29,153 bases of DNA from a virus, in IMG/VR virus record IMGVR_UViG_3300005253_000044, positions 1-29,153 of that record. The stretch is one strand, 5' to 3'. The position numbers were made by a program, and so were the translations under genes. Numbering within the stretch: position 1 is the stretch's first letter; every line of letters starts with the position of its first letter. Of the stretch, positions 1-9,136 are shown piece by piece. The notes under the pieces were generated by a model, which was given only the letters and a program-made list of their open reading frames with translations, had not been told where the DNA came from and made no database searches.

Positions 1-121
1 AGTATGTAGCTCCGGCAGTAGTTAATATTGCTATTCCATATTGGTTGCTAAATTGTGTTAGTGCATTTATATTTGCTGTACTTGAACCAACAACAATACC
101 TGTATCCAACCATCTAACAAT
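1..121. repeat. Left copy of terminal direct repeat (circular junction)
   Basis: These 121 bases are identical to the last 121 bases of the window. They lie inside the spike gene, whose frame continues across the joined ends to a proper stop. This fits an assembly overlap of a circular molecule (29,032 bp unique), or less likely a true terminal redundancy. Confidence 0.95.
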
Positions 122-3004
122 GCTAAAGCCCCAAACAGCTAAAGTTATTACAGCCATTTTAATTTCATCCTCAATTTGATTATCTCCCGACATGAAAATT
201 AACAACCCAACAATCGTTGCTAAAACAATTAGGAATTTTATAAACTCATCAAACCCATAATCATTAAATAAAGTTAGTTGTCTGAATAATGAATAATCTC
301 CAATAAATTCAGAGCCAATAAACCAAACCCTTTTAATTGTTAATGTTTCGTTGTCTGTTTGGATTATAAATTCTCCAAATAATCTTGTATTATTATCTGT
401 ATTAACTGTTCCAGAAATAAAACCCTGTCCGGCATTACTTACAAATAATCTTTGTGTAGTTGAGTTTGTTATATTCATACTTATTAAAGTAATTGTTTCT
501 CCACTTGTTACATTGAAACTAAATGTAACAATTGTGTTATTGTTTAAGCTTTCATTTGATGGTTGTATTTCATAACTTGTTCCAAGAGAAATTGTAGAAC
601 CATTAACAATAGTAATTGTTGTAGAACCCATAGTAACTGTTCTTAAATCTGTGATAGGAATAAAACTAAACACATTATCTAAAAATCCCGTTTTAGAAAA
701 AGTCGCAGTATATGTTACATCTGGATTTAAAAAGAAAACAACTAATCCAGAACCATCTGTAGTGTCTGATGTTATTGTTATTGGTGAACCAACAAGAGTT
801 CTTGTAATTGTAGCGAGAACACCAACCAGAGTATTTCCTATAGTATCTTGTGTGAAGAATTGAGTAAACAATCCAAGATTTGTTGGAAGTAGGAAAAGTT
901 GTTGTTGTGTAGTTAAATTTGTTAAAGTCGAAAATACTAAATTTGAAATTCTTTGTTGACTTTCAGGATTATTATAACTAATATTTACACTTGTTGTTAA
1001 AGTTTGATTTGGTGGATTAAAACAAAAATCATAATTAAAAGCTTCAGTTGCATTAGCATAACTTAAATCTTTTGTAACGGATCCTCCACCAAGAAAATAA
1101 GTCCATGATGAATCTATAAAGGCAGTAACATCTTCTTGATTTGTAGTTTCATTTGTAAATGTAAAATTTAAGTAAGGAATATTTTGAGGAGCTGCTTGAC
1201 AAAATGTTAAATTTATCAGACCAACACTTTGTTGTTGTGATGAAGAACTTTCTATTACACTATCAATTGTTAAATTAAATAACCATGAATTATTTCCATC
1301 TCCAGTAGGAATATCTATTGTTTGTGATATATTAAAATTATTATTACCTAAACTTGTTACTGTTGCACTTCCTTTATCAGTTCCATTATAAATTAAATTA
1401 GCACTAGATGGAGTAGAACTTGGATCGGTTGTAATATTAATTATAAATTCCTCACTTTTTGTTTCAAACGTAAATGGGTTAAATGTTTGGGAGTTTTCTA
1501 AAAAACGACTGATTGTAAAAGTTCTTGTTGTTGCTATTGAACACCCAAAACTATTACAAGATTCATAAGTCCAGTTATGATTTCCATCTGAAATTGTTTT
1601 TGTAAATAAATAATTTGTATCATTTATTCCAGAAGAATTTGTTTCATTTAAAGTCCCATCTATAAATAATGTTACATTTGTTGGACTATCAACTGTCCCA
1701 TTAAAAATTATTGTTTGATTTAAAGTACTAAAATTATCCACAGGAGAATTTAAAGTTATTATTGGAGTAAAAACATCTCTAAAAACTCTCCCCTCTCCAC
1801 CATTATACCAATCATTTAATAATTCTGTATCACTAACAGACCTATTAAGAACTGTAAATTCATCCCCTTGCATATCAGCAAAATTCACACCGCCACTTCC
1901 AGCTCCAAAAGTATTTATTCCGCTTGGAGCAACAGGAGTTCCTTCGAAATAGCTTAAATAAGTTCCATTTAATCCAAACCTTAAACCTGTCCCGTTATGA
2001 CTTAGTGTTACCATTGTAGTATCTCCAACACCAACAACTAATCCTGTTTCTCGCCATGTGCCATCAAACAATATACAATAATTAGCTACGACACAACCTT
2101 CTCCAGTAGTTCCGTATCTTGCAATCATTAGAGTATCATTTCTTGGCGTAAAAAATCTTTGATCTCCTGAAGTATCACTAACATTTATCCAAAAATTATA
2201 AGTCCAATTAAAAGTTTCATCTTGTATCCATCTGTTAAAAGTAATATCAGTATCTATTCCGTTAAAATCATAACCATTCTCAATAAACCAAGCAATAAAA
2301 CTCATATTATTAGAAGTTCCATTATTTGTATGATCAAAAACATTATCTGTATTTGTTCCAGAAGTTTCATTCATGTCATAGTGAGCTATTACATCAACTA
2401 TCATACTTTCTGTCCAAAGTGCCCACGCTGTCAATCTTTCATTCCCATAAACATTAATAATCCATTCAATTTTATCATTCTTCTTAACATCTGTAAAAAT
2501 ACCAAGAGTTATGTTTTCTGTTTTTAATAAAGAATTCTTTGTAAAATCTTTCCAAACTTGTTTTTGTTCAATATGATTTCCTGCTAATTCTTGAGAACAT
2601 TCTTCATATATCGTTCCATTAGTAGATGTTTTAATTGTACAGACATTTTTATAATCATTTACAATAACCTCTTCAAAAGTCTTATATTTATAATCAACAT
2701 TTCTAACAACCTCATTCATATTATCTTTAATATTATAAAGTTCTATTCCATTAATTATTTGGTCATAATCAAATTCTCTGTTTCTAATTTCAATCTCTGC
2801 TACTTTTTGATAACCACGAGGAACAATATTATTTTGTGGAGTTTTTAATTCTAAATCTGCAATATTCTTTCCCAATCCAAAAAAGTTTTCTAGTGTATAT
2901 ATTTTTTTATCTATATCATAACTTTTTACATCATCAAAATCAATAGCATTTACAATTCCAATTAATAAAATTGTAATAAAAATTAATAACATTAATTTTT
3001 TCAT
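1..3004 (-). CDS. Giant secreted LamG-domain spike/adhesin, N-terminal 1001 residues
   Basis: The gene runs off the window edge and continues at 29001-29032; joined, it encodes 1011 residues. The ATG overlaps the stop of the upstream gene (ATGA). A signal peptide of about 21 residues (MKKLMLLIFITILLIGIVNA) is followed by a long ectodomain full of N-x-S/T sequons. Residues about 245-405 look like a LamG/concanavalin-type jelly roll ending in LLNDWYNGGEGR. An Ig-like domain follows at about 410-500, then further beta-rich sequence. The C-terminus has hydrophobic segments at about 912-935, 945-970 and 990-1005. Inference: virion surface attachment protein, anchored by its C-terminus and made with the small membrane proteins downstream. 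By role it could match the large adhesin of fuselloviruses, but I see no direct sequence match. Confidence 0.85.
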   Translation of the reverse strand, partial: MKKLMLLIFITILLIGIVNAIDFDDVKSYDIDKKIYTLENFFGLGKNIADLELKTPQNNIVPRGYQKVAEIEIRNREFDYDQIINGIELYNIKDNMNEVVRNVDYKYKTFEEVIVNDYKNVCTIKTSTNGTIYEECSQELAGNHIEQKQVWKDFTKNSLLKTENITLGIFTDVKKNDKIEWIINVYGNERLTAWALWTESMIVDVIAHYDMNETSGTNTDNVFDHTNNGTSNNMSFIAWFIENGYDFNGIDTDITFNRWIQDETFNWTYNFWINVSDTSGDQRFFTPRNDTLMIARYGTTGEGCVVANYCILFDGTWRETGLVVGVGDTTMVTLSHNGTGLRFGLNGTYLSYFEGTPVAPSGINTFGAGSGGVNFADMQGDEFTVLNRSVSDTELLNDWYNGGEGRVFRDVFTPIITLNSPVDNFSTLNQTIIFNGTVDSPTNVTLFIDGTLNETNSSGINDTNYLFTKTISDGNHNWTYESCNSFGCSIATTRTFTISRFLENSQTFNPFTFETKSEEFIINITTDPSSTPSSANLIYNGTDKGSATVTSLGNNNFNISQTIDIPTGDGNNSWLFNLTIDSVIESSSSQQQSVGLINLTFCQAAPQNIPYLNFTFTNETTNQEDVTAFIDSSWTYFLGGGSVTKDLSYANATEAFNYDFCFNPPNQTLTTSVNISYNNPESQQRISNLVFSTLTNLTTQQQLFLLPTNLGLFTQFFTQDTIGNTLVGVLATITRTLVGSPITITSDTTDGSGLVVFFLNPDVTYTATFSKTGFLDNVFSFIPITDLRTVTMGSTTITIVNGSTISLGTSYEIQPSNESLNNNTIVTFSFNVTSGETITLISMNITNSTTQRLFVSNAGQGFISGTVNTDNNTRLFGEFIIQTDNETLTIKRVWFIGSEFIGDYSLFRQLTLFNDYGFDEFIKFLIVLATIVGLLIFMSGDNQIEDEIKMAVITLAVWGFSIVRWLDTGIVVGSSTANINALTQFSNQYGIAILTTAGATY

Positions 3005-3324
3005 GTTCGTATCCTCCTTTTCTTTGTCCAATTCTTAGCTAACCACATAACCACAAAAATCAAATAAGTACCAATAAACCAAACCATAGTTAATCCAGAT
3101 ACAAAGCAAGTTGGCCTTCTTGTTAATTTAGCAATGGTATTTCCTTCATCATTATCAAAAGCCGTTTGATTAAAGTTCACCGTTCCCCTACAGTTTAATG
3201 CGGTGGAATCTCTTGCATTATCTAAATTTTCTTTTAGAGGTTCAATCGTTACAAATGCAATTAAGATAAATACAAATACTGCTGTTAAAAGTGCGAAGCC
3301 AACCATTTGTCCACGTTTGTTCAT
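3001..3324 (-). CDS. Small two-helix membrane protein with class III-like signal
   Basis: 107 residues. The N-terminus MNKRGQMVGFALLTAVF resembles archaeal pilin-type (class III) signal peptides cut between G and Q, but the usual Glu at +5 is absent. Helices lie at about 8-28 and 79-97, with an extracellular loop carrying two Cys and one sequon. A good ribosome site (AGGAGGATTTTATCACAATG) sets the start. It is directly upstream of the spike with an ATGA overlap, so a virion membrane or assembly role is likely. No specific family recognised. Confidence 0.8.
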   Translation of the reverse strand: MNKRGQMVGFALLTAVFVFILIAFVTIEPLKENLDNARDSTALNCRGTVNFNQTAFDNDEGNTIAKLTRRPTCFVSGLTMVWFIGTYLIFVVMWLAKNWTKKRRIRT

Positions 3325-3551
3325 TGTGATAAAATCCTCCTAGCTCTTGCTTTTTCTATTCCAGATGCTCTTGGATTATCTAATATTTTTTGGGCTGTTC
3401 TTTCTATTCTACTTTTTAATGTTATTCTTATTTCTTCAGGCGAAATAGCTTTAAATTTAACTTTCTCTTTTTTTACTTTAGCTTTTCTTTTAGTTGGTTT
3501 CCCAAAAAAAATCCTTTCCAATAAATCTTTCTTTATTCTTTTTTTTACCAT
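3321..3551 (-). CDS. Small lysine/arginine-rich protein
   Basis: 76 residues, very basic (KRKAKVKKEKVKFKA), helical, no membrane segment. It overlaps the next gene by four bases and sits among virion genes. Nucleic-acid binding or a tegument-like virion role is an inference from charge and position. Confidence 0.7.
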   Translation of the reverse strand: MVKKRIKKDLLERIFFGKPTKRKAKVKKEKVKFKAISPEEIRITLKSRIERTAQKILDNPRASGIEKARARRILSQ

Positions 3552-3552
3552 T

Positions 3553-4056
3553 TTATGTTATTTTTTTCATCCTCAACATTTCAAATCTTTTAACTCTCAT
3601 TACCAAACTTCTATCTTTTTCAGCTCTAAACAATTTGGTAGGATCTTTTAAATTGCTTTTTGCTTTTTCAACTTGGTCTTTTAATGTTGCAAACCTAACA
3701 TTTCTTTTTGAAATAGTTGGAACTTTTCTATCTGGAACTGAAAAATCAACTTGAGTTTCTCCAGTAACATTTGAAAATACTTTATGAACTTTTAGTCTTT
3801 TGGTCTTTCCTTCTCTAACATCAAAGAAATCTCCCTTAAACTTTTTATCCAGAAACCTTTCCATATTTATTGCAGCTTTCTTTGGATTCTTTGCAAATAC
3901 ATCCCAATCAACTGTGGGTTTTCTTCCTAAGAATTTTGGGAGTTGAACATTGGTTGCCCTAGTTCCGTGAACAGTTCTCCCCGTTTTAGCGAGTCTTCCC
4001 CTTACGAATCTGTTAACCAGATTCTTGTTTCTTTCAAAGAACTTTTCTTTTGTCAT
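3553..4056 (-). CDS. Nucleotidyltransferase-fold-like basic protein
   Basis: 167 residues. Residues HGTRATN (30-36), the pair D50-W-D52 and D104 in VDFS have the order and spacing of the three-acid active site of the polymerase-beta-like nucleotidyltransferase fold (G-S/T, DxD, later D). The flanks are basic (RKPTVDWDVFAKNPKKAA) and the C-terminus FRAEKDRSLVMRV is helical. I remember similar small proteins in large DNA viruses and archaeal mobile elements, not verified. Substrate unknown. It overlaps the 859-residue gene by ATGA inside a virion operon, which is an unusual place for such an enzyme. Confidence 0.6.
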   Translation of the reverse strand: MTKEKFFERNKNLVNRFVRGRLAKTGRTVHGTRATNVQLPKFLGRKPTVDWDVFAKNPKKAAINMERFLDKKFKGDFFDVREGKTKRLKVHKVFSNVTGETQVDFSVPDRKVPTISKRNVRFATLKDQVEKAKSNLKDPTKLFRAEKDRSLVMRVKRFEMLRMKKIT

Positions 4057-6632
4057 CTTCTTTTAAATTTTATTAGTTTAGTTGCTTTTAATCCTAGTGG
4101 TATTTTTCTAGGTTTTTTTAATCCTGCTTTCCTAAATAATTCTGCTCTAACTCTAGCAGCAGATAATTGTTGTTTTTCTCTTTTTGTATCAATAGCAAAT
4201 TTTCTTTTCTCAATTCCTAAATTTATAAGTGGCTGGATTTTTCCTTTAATCTTTCTTCCTCTGTATTTTATTCTTGTTTTCTTGAAGTAAGCTGAAGGAA
4301 CTTTTAATATTGGTTTTTGTGCTTTGAAAGGAACTTGTTTTCTTTTCCATGTTCTTGCGGTCGATCTATCAACAAGCCATGAACCCAAGTCATGTGCTTT
4401 CTTTTTTCCCAGAGGATTTATATTAACTCTTTTAAATTTTCCTTTGCTCTTAACAAAAACATCATATCCCCCTTTTTTTAAAGCAACTCTTATTAGTTTT
4501 CTTTTGGGTTTTGTTGGGGGTTTTTTGAAAAAAGCAATAAATGGTTTAATAGGTTTAAATGGTTTTCCAACTTTTAACAATCTTTTTTTAAGTATTTGTT
4601 TTTGTTTTAAAATTTGTTTTTGTATTTGAAGTGTTCTTTGTGCTTGTAATGTTGTAGATGATTGAATTAGTGATTGTTCTTGTTTGATTAATTGTTGTAG
4701 TTTTTGTCTAGCTTTTTGAATTGTTTGTTGAGAAGATTTTTGAGCAGTTAATATTGTAATTCTATTTCTTTGTGAAGCAATATCTCTTTGAAGTGTTGAT
4801 CTTTTTATTCTTAATTTGTTTATTTCTGAAAGAAAAGTAGCTGCTTGTCGAGCTAAGATAGTTCCTTTTAATGGTACTTTAGGGGGAGTTATCCCAAAAG
4901 GAGGAACACTAATTTTCCCAATAGGGGAAACCCCAACAGCAGAAGGAACAGGAGCTCCCCCTATAACAAATGTTGGTTTTTCTATAATTCCTCTTTCTCT
5001 CCAAGTATTGAGAACCTTTCGAAAATCTATAGTTAATTTTTGTCTTTCTGCAGGAGCTCTAAGTTTTTTATTTAATTCTTCATTAAATTTTTTTGTAAAT
5101 TCTCTGATAATTTCATTTATTCTTTGTCTTGCAAATGTATCTCCTCCCTTTTCTAAATCAACTAAATCTTCTAAGGTATCTGTTAATTCTTGTATATCAC
5201 CTTTCTTTTTCTTTTTTCTTAATAAAACATCCAACTGACTTTGAGCTCTTTTATCTCTAGCTAATCTTAATAATTGAGCTCTTATTTTTTCTAGGGATTT
5301 ACCACCTTTTCTTAATGCAACATTTAATTCTTCTTCTGTCACCAATGTCTTTCCCAATCTACCACCCCTAAAAAGTCTAGGAGTAGTTAAAATAACTCTA
5401 GCCAAAATAGATGTTCCTATGGCGGTACCAACTAGTTGTCCAACAGTAGTAAATGGTCTTTCAGAAATAGTAGAGGGTAATTGTTTTATTTCTTCTATAA
5501 ATTGTTGAGTTGTTTTTATTGGTCTAGTAGAAACACCAATTCCTAATTGTGCAACAGTTATTGGACTAGTTGCTATGGCTTTTAAAGTTTCTTTAAAGAA
5601 TGTTAATGGATCTCTTTCTATTTCTTCTCTATCTCTCTTTAATCTTTCATCAATACTTTCTATTTTAAAAGTTAATGTTTCTTGTTTAAATTTAAGAGCA
5701 TTACCAATTTCTTGTCCTTTTGCAAATTGTTTCTCATCTAGTTCTTTTCCTTCACCAAATTCTCTATTAAAATTTTCTATTTCTTCGTTTAGGAAATTTT
5801 GTTGTCTTTCTAAAAAATTAAAATTTCTTTCAGCTAATTGTCTTAAGTCTTTTTGAGTAGGATCTAAAAATTCTTCAATATTTGTTCTAACATCTTCTAG
5901 TTTAACTATAAATTCATCACCTTTTGTTTGGACTTCTTTTACAAATTCTCCTGGAGGTTTATTCCTAATTCCAGGAGGAAATAATTTCTTAAAAACAGTC
6001 TTCCCAAATTCAGGAAGTTCTACAGTAAAAAATCTAAGTGCGGGGTCAAGTTTTTCTCTTCTGATTATTTCTTCTTTGCTAATTAGTATTTTTGGTATTG
6101 GTATATCAACTCTAACTGGAACACCAGTAACTCCAACAGGAAGTGCTTTTCCGGGTTCGAAGATGGGTTTTATTTCTTTAACTCCTTTTTCTTCTAATTT
6201 TTTTGTTGCTTCTTCTATTGATGTTTCAACTGCTCTTCTTCTTCCAGCCAAAAATTGTCTAAAGAATTTTTTCCCCAATTTACTTAATCCAAATATTGCT
6301 CCGGGTCTTTTAGAAAGGAAGGCCTTCAATGCACCTTCAAAAACATTTCTTTGTCTTTCTTGTTCTTTAATTGCTTCTTCAACACGAACGATTTCTTTTT
6401 CAGCTTTTGCTAGTTGTTGTTCTGCTGGTTTTAACTTGGTTAATTCTTTTTGTTTTGCTGATTGTAGTTGTCTTGATTGTGCTTCTCTCTGCAGTATTTC
6501 AGTTCTTCCTCTAGCCCTTAATTCTGCAGGAGTTAGTGGGGGTAAAGTTGTTCTTTCTATTTGTGTTCTTGCTTGAGTCAGTAATTGTTGTTGTTGAGTT
6601 AATTGTTGTCTGGCCTGTTGTACTGTTACCAT
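4053..6632 (-). CDS. 859-residue coiled-coil and basic virion protein
   Basis: The N-terminal ~100 residues are Gln/Lys-rich coiled coil (QQARQQLTQQQQLLTQARTQ). More coiled coil lies at about 255-350 and 600-680. A hydrophobic, glycine-containing stretch near 395-430 (VGQLVGTAIGTSILARVIL) could insert in a membrane. The C-terminal third is strongly basic and contains KKAHDLGSWLVDRSTARTW, which resembles a motif I associate with large viral structural proteins. The start (TAATG overlap) follows a 52-residue gene. Inference: internal virion or genome-organising/ejection protein, in the position of a tape-measure-like protein; it is not a recognised homologue. Confidence 0.75.
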   Translation of the reverse strand: MVTVQQARQQLTQQQQLLTQARTQIERTTLPPLTPAELRARGRTEILQREAQSRQLQSAKQKELTKLKPAEQQLAKAEKEIVRVEEAIKEQERQRNVFEGALKAFLSKRPGAIFGLSKLGKKFFRQFLAGRRRAVETSIEEATKKLEEKGVKEIKPIFEPGKALPVGVTGVPVRVDIPIPKILISKEEIIRREKLDPALRFFTVELPEFGKTVFKKLFPPGIRNKPPGEFVKEVQTKGDEFIVKLEDVRTNIEEFLDPTQKDLRQLAERNFNFLERQQNFLNEEIENFNREFGEGKELDEKQFAKGQEIGNALKFKQETLTFKIESIDERLKRDREEIERDPLTFFKETLKAIATSPITVAQLGIGVSTRPIKTTQQFIEEIKQLPSTISERPFTTVGQLVGTAIGTSILARVILTTPRLFRGGRLGKTLVTEEELNVALRKGGKSLEKIRAQLLRLARDKRAQSQLDVLLRKKKKKGDIQELTDTLEDLVDLEKGGDTFARQRINEIIREFTKKFNEELNKKLRAPAERQKLTIDFRKVLNTWRERGIIEKPTFVIGGAPVPSAVGVSPIGKISVPPFGITPPKVPLKGTILARQAATFLSEINKLRIKRSTLQRDIASQRNRITILTAQKSSQQTIQKARQKLQQLIKQEQSLIQSSTTLQAQRTLQIQKQILKQKQILKKRLLKVGKPFKPIKPFIAFFKKPPTKPKRKLIRVALKKGGYDVFVKSKGKFKRVNINPLGKKKAHDLGSWLVDRSTARTWKRKQVPFKAQKPILKVPSAYFKKTRIKYRGRKIKGKIQPLINLGIEKRKFAIDTKREKQQLSAARVRAELFRKAGLKKPRKIPLGLKATKLIKFKRR

Positions 6633-6790
6633 TATTTCTTCTCCTTGAAAATGCGTAATTCTACAAATAGCTTATCACTAAATTTTATTGTAGGATCTAT
6701 TTTTTTCATTTCTTTTTTAGAAAGAGTTACAGATGCTTGTTTAGTTTTCTTGTTAACAAAAACTTTTCTAATCATAGACTTATTAGACAT
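6632..6790 (-). CDS. 52-residue basic protein, first gene of virion block II
   Basis: MSNKSMIRKVFVNKKTKQA and so on: short, basic, probably beta-rich (VFVNKKTKQASVTLSKKEM). The pattern is weakly like AbrB-type swapped-hairpin DNA-binding domains. An AAGGAG site precedes the ATG and the TAA overlaps the next ATG (TAATG). As the first gene behind the palindromic promoter it could regulate that promoter or be a minor virion protein; both are inference. Confidence 0.65.
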   Translation of the reverse strand: MSNKSMIRKVFVNKKTKQASVTLSKKEMKKIDPTIKFSDKLFVELRIFKEKK

Positions 6791-6807
6791 TTTTACTAGC
6801 TCCTTAT

Positions 6808-6840
6808 TTTACTAGTAAAATATATTATTTAAAATCTTCT
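6808..6840 (-). promoter_or_regulatory. Promoter of virion block II with TTTACTAGTAAA palindrome
   Basis: Read on the minus strand: AGAAGA, then a TATA element TTTAAATAATATA, then a palindrome centred on ACTAGT (16 bp perfect, 6806-6821), then AAGGAG and ATG at 6790. 31 of 33 positions equal 28220-28252. The palindrome lies where transcription should start, so it fits an operator. Confidence 0.75.
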
Positions 6841-7075
6841 ATCTAATGAACTTCTTATAAGCAATTTCACCATCTTTGTAACAATAACAAATATTTTCTA
6901 TACTATCATAAATGTAAGCATCATATTCACCATCAGCACAAACGTTCAAAACACATTCAGATTCTTCTTCTAATATATCTGTTCCATAATCCCAAGCCCA
7001 AATAATAAAAAGAGTTTCTAAAGTAAATAGAATAATAAATATAATTGCCAATGTCTTCCAAGTAGTTTTATTCAT
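6839..7075 (-). CDS. Membrane-anchored small protein with four-Cys ectodomain
   Basis: 78 residues. One helix at about 8-28, then a short acidic ectodomain with ECVLNVC and ICYCY, probably two disulfides. The style (MNKTTWKTLAIIFIILFTLE) matches small proteins I remember as frequent in DPANN archaeal genomes, not verified. It is the last gene of virion block I; the block II promoter overlaps its stop region. Confidence 0.75.
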   Translation of the reverse strand: MNKTTWKTLAIIFIILFTLETLFIIWAWDYGTDILEEESECVLNVCADGEYDAYIYDSIENICYCYKDGEIAYKKFIR

Positions 7076-7389
7076 TTTTTCTTATCAAAAGGAGAAACTA
7101 TTTTTCCTTGATCATCACGAGTCCACTTAATTGGTTTTTTTCCTTTGGGATATTCTGTGGGAGTAAATGCTTCTTTCTGCATTTCAATCATTTTATTTTT
7201 AAATTCTTCTTCATCAAACCTATTTACACCAAAGAAATTTTTAAGTTTTTCCAACATGGCCAATCCTTTTTCTTTTTCATTCTGGGTAGCTCTTGTACTA
7301 TAAACCACATTATCTCTCCAACCCCAATCAAAGAACGTAAGCTTCGCTGTTAAATACCCTTTCTTATGTTCTTTTTTATCTTTACTCAT
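7072..7389 (-). CDS. 105-residue soluble basic protein
   Basis: I start it at the ATG at 7389, which overlaps the upstream stop as ATGA; a longer frame to 7437 exists but would overlap the previous gene without need. The protein (MSKDKKEHKKGYLTAKLTFF) has no membrane segment, is mixed alpha/beta and has a Lys-rich end. Function unknown; coupled translation suggests it works with the tail-anchored protein before it. Confidence 0.7.
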   Translation of the reverse strand: MSKDKKEHKKGYLTAKLTFFDWGWRDNVVYSTRATQNEKEKGLAMLEKLKNFFGVNRFDEEEFKNKMIEMQKEAFTPTEYPKGKKPIKWTRDDQGKIVSPFDKKK

Positions 7390-7940
7390 ATATAATTTGC
7401 CACTATAATACCACCCACAAGTATTACAAGCCCCCAAAGTATTAATTGTTTTGTGGAAAAGTTTCCAGTGTCAAAACCTCCAACTTTAACAAGTTCAGCG
7501 TGTCTTATTCCTTTTAGAGTATGGTCTTGTAATTCATTGAACTTTTCAAGCATAGGTTTATCTTGCCACTCCTGTGTTCCAAGAGGTATCAAACTCCATT
7601 CAGGAATAATGGCCAAAGGAATTCTATCCTTACCAACAACCCAAGTACAATCTTTTCTTTCGTGATAAGTTTTTTTATCTATATTAAAGAAACCATTCTT
7701 AGCTTCTAGTTGCATTGTTTCTGCTCTTCCATTATTCCTTAAAAAAAGAACCGCAATTAATTTTGGCTTCTCAAAGTTCTTGGATTTGAACATTTTAGAC
7801 CACCAAGTAAGTTTCTTCTTTCCTTTTTCATCTACAGGTTCTTTTGCTTCTTCCATTTGAATAGGTGATTCTTTTTGTGGTTTTGGTACAGGTTCTTCTT
7901 TAGCTTTAACTCCTAAATCAATATATTCGTCTTTTTTCAT
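7386..7940 (-). CDS. Tail-anchored cytoplasmic/virion protein
   Basis: 184 residues: a Lys/Glu/Pro-rich flexible N-terminus (about 1-50), a folded middle (FEKPKLIAVLFLRNNGRAE to IPEWSLIPLG) and one C-terminal helix (LILWGLVILVGGIIVANYI). The topology suggests a protein facing the virion interior and bound to its membrane. No family recognised. It overlaps both neighbours by four bases. Confidence 0.75.
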   Translation of the reverse strand: MKKDEYIDLGVKAKEEPVPKPQKESPIQMEEAKEPVDEKGKKKLTWWSKMFKSKNFEKPKLIAVLFLRNNGRAETMQLEAKNGFFNIDKKTYHERKDCTWVVGKDRIPLAIIPEWSLIPLGTQEWQDKPMLEKFNELQDHTLKGIRHAELVKVGGFDTGNFSTKQLILWGLVILVGGIIVANYI

Positions 7941-8425
7941 GATCTTCTTTTACCTCCCTTTTGTAAATTCTCTATGTTTCCTTTAACTCTAGTTCTTGTT
8001 GTATCCATCTTTCTTGTAACATTTAAGTTCATTGCAAATCCTTTATTGCTCATACCAGAGTCAGTAATGTTTTGAACTTTATTAAAAAAATAATCGGAAA
8101 TTCTATTTTTTCCACTTAATTTTTCAGCAAAACCGTCAAGATAATGGTGTGAAACATCTTCCATATCTAAAAGAAACCTTACACTAAACAAAGGTTTACC
8201 TATTTCTTGTTCCGAAAGAAATGTAGTTCTAACCGTATCTTTTGATTTAATAGCATTACTCAAAAAAGTATGTTGGTTATGTTTTTCTTCTGGTTCAGGA
8301 GATCCATAAAGTTCTGCCATCTCTTGTTGTGCAGATAATCTATCTTCATCTGATTCTTCACCTTCTACCTTTTGTTCTTCTTGATACTCTTCAATTTCTT
8401 CTGGTGTTATTTCTTCTTCAGGCAT
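7937..8425 (-). CDS. Acidic N-terminus soluble protein
   Basis: 162 residues. The first ~50 are highly acidic (EEEITPEEIEEYQEEQKVEG); the C-terminus is basic (NIENLQKGGKRRS). The middle (residues 55-130) is probably helical. No membrane segment. Its charge asymmetry and position between membrane proteins suggest an adaptor or scaffold, an inference only. Confidence 0.7.
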   Translation of the reverse strand: MPEEEITPEEIEEYQEEQKVEGEESDEDRLSAQQEMAELYGSPEPEEKHNQHTFLSNAIKSKDTVRTTFLSEQEIGKPLFSVRFLLDMEDVSHHYLDGFAEKLSGKNRISDYFFNKVQNITDSGMSNKGFAMNLNVTRKMDTTRTRVKGNIENLQKGGKRRS

Positions 8426-8426
8426 T

Positions 8427-8669
8427 TTATTTTAATCTCTCTATTCTTTTTTTAAATTCTTCATCTTTTTTATATCGTGATCTCAATAAAGAACTTCCCT
8501 CAATTAAAGAAAAAGAACCAAAAACATAAAAAACAGATAACATAATTCTAAAAAAATTAGATTCTTGATAATGAAAGTTATATTGTAATATTGAAGTAAA
8601 AACAAGATAAAGGAAAAAAATTCCTATTAGTATTGAAGAAAACTCAAATCTATATAATTTATATTTCAT
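8427..8669 (-). CDS. Two-helix membrane protein with charged tail
   Basis: 80 residues, helices at about 10-30 and 40-60, tail RSRYKKDEEFKKRIERLK. The start ATG lies one base after the upstream stop (TAAAATG). Unknown function; a member of the set of small membrane proteins of virion block I. Confidence 0.7.
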   Translation of the reverse strand: MKYKLYRFEFSSILIGIFFLYLVFTSILQYNFHYQESNFFRIMLSVFYVFGSFSLIEGSSLLRSRYKKDEEFKKRIERLK

Positions 8670-8670
8670 T

Positions 8671-8865
8671 TTATAATCCCATCCTTTTTTCAGGATATAT
8701 TTGTTCCATTCTATCTCTTACCTCTTCTTGTGGTTTAGGTGTTGAGGTAAAATATTTTTTAAGTTTATCAAGAAGCTCTGGGTTTTTTTTAGTCATTTGA
8801 GCAAGTATTATATAAAGAAAGCCAATAATAACTGCCAAAGCTGTTAAACCATCAACTATTCCCAT
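8671..8865 (-). CDS. Single-helix membrane protein with cytoplasmic tail
   Basis: 64 residues: N-terminal helix (GLTALAVIIGFLYIILAQM) and a charged tail of about 40 residues. It overlaps the preceding gene by 14 bases. No family recognised. Confidence 0.7.
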   Translation of the reverse strand: MGIVDGLTALAVIIGFLYIILAQMTKKNPELLDKLKKYFTSTPKPQEEVRDRMEQIYPEKRMGL

Positions 8866-9136
8866 CTTGATGTACTAACCTCCATCCTGATTGTTTAAAA
8901 TCCTTAATTATATCATTGGCTATTTGTTTCTCTGTCTTTAATGCTGCAAGTTTTTCAATTTGTTCTTCATCCATATTCATTTTTTCTATTCTTTCTTTCT
9001 GTTCATCAAGTTTATCTAAATCTATGATTAAAGGAACAAAGTTTAATTCAGGTGTTAAAAAAGAAACTTTTCTTTTATTAACAGATACCTTTCTCATTGC
9101 TCCACCAACCATAAAGTCAATAATTATTGTCATCAA
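8852..9136 (-). CDS. 94-residue soluble alpha/beta protein
   Basis: The N-terminus is beta-rich (MMTIIIDFMVGGAMRKVSV) and the C-terminal half is helical (KLAALKTEKQIANDIIKDF). The start overlaps the upstream stop. Virion or assembly role suggested only by location. Confidence 0.7.
   Translation of the reverse strand: MMTIIIDFMVGGAMRKVSVNKRKVSFLTPELNFVPLIIDLDKLDEQKERIEKMNMDEEQIEKLAALKTEKQIANDIIKDFKQSGWRLVHQDGNS

Noticed and set aside
4324-6576. Several long plus-strand frames opposite the 859-residue gene
   Set aside because: They mirror the Lys/Gln-rich codons of the real gene and lack ribosome sites.
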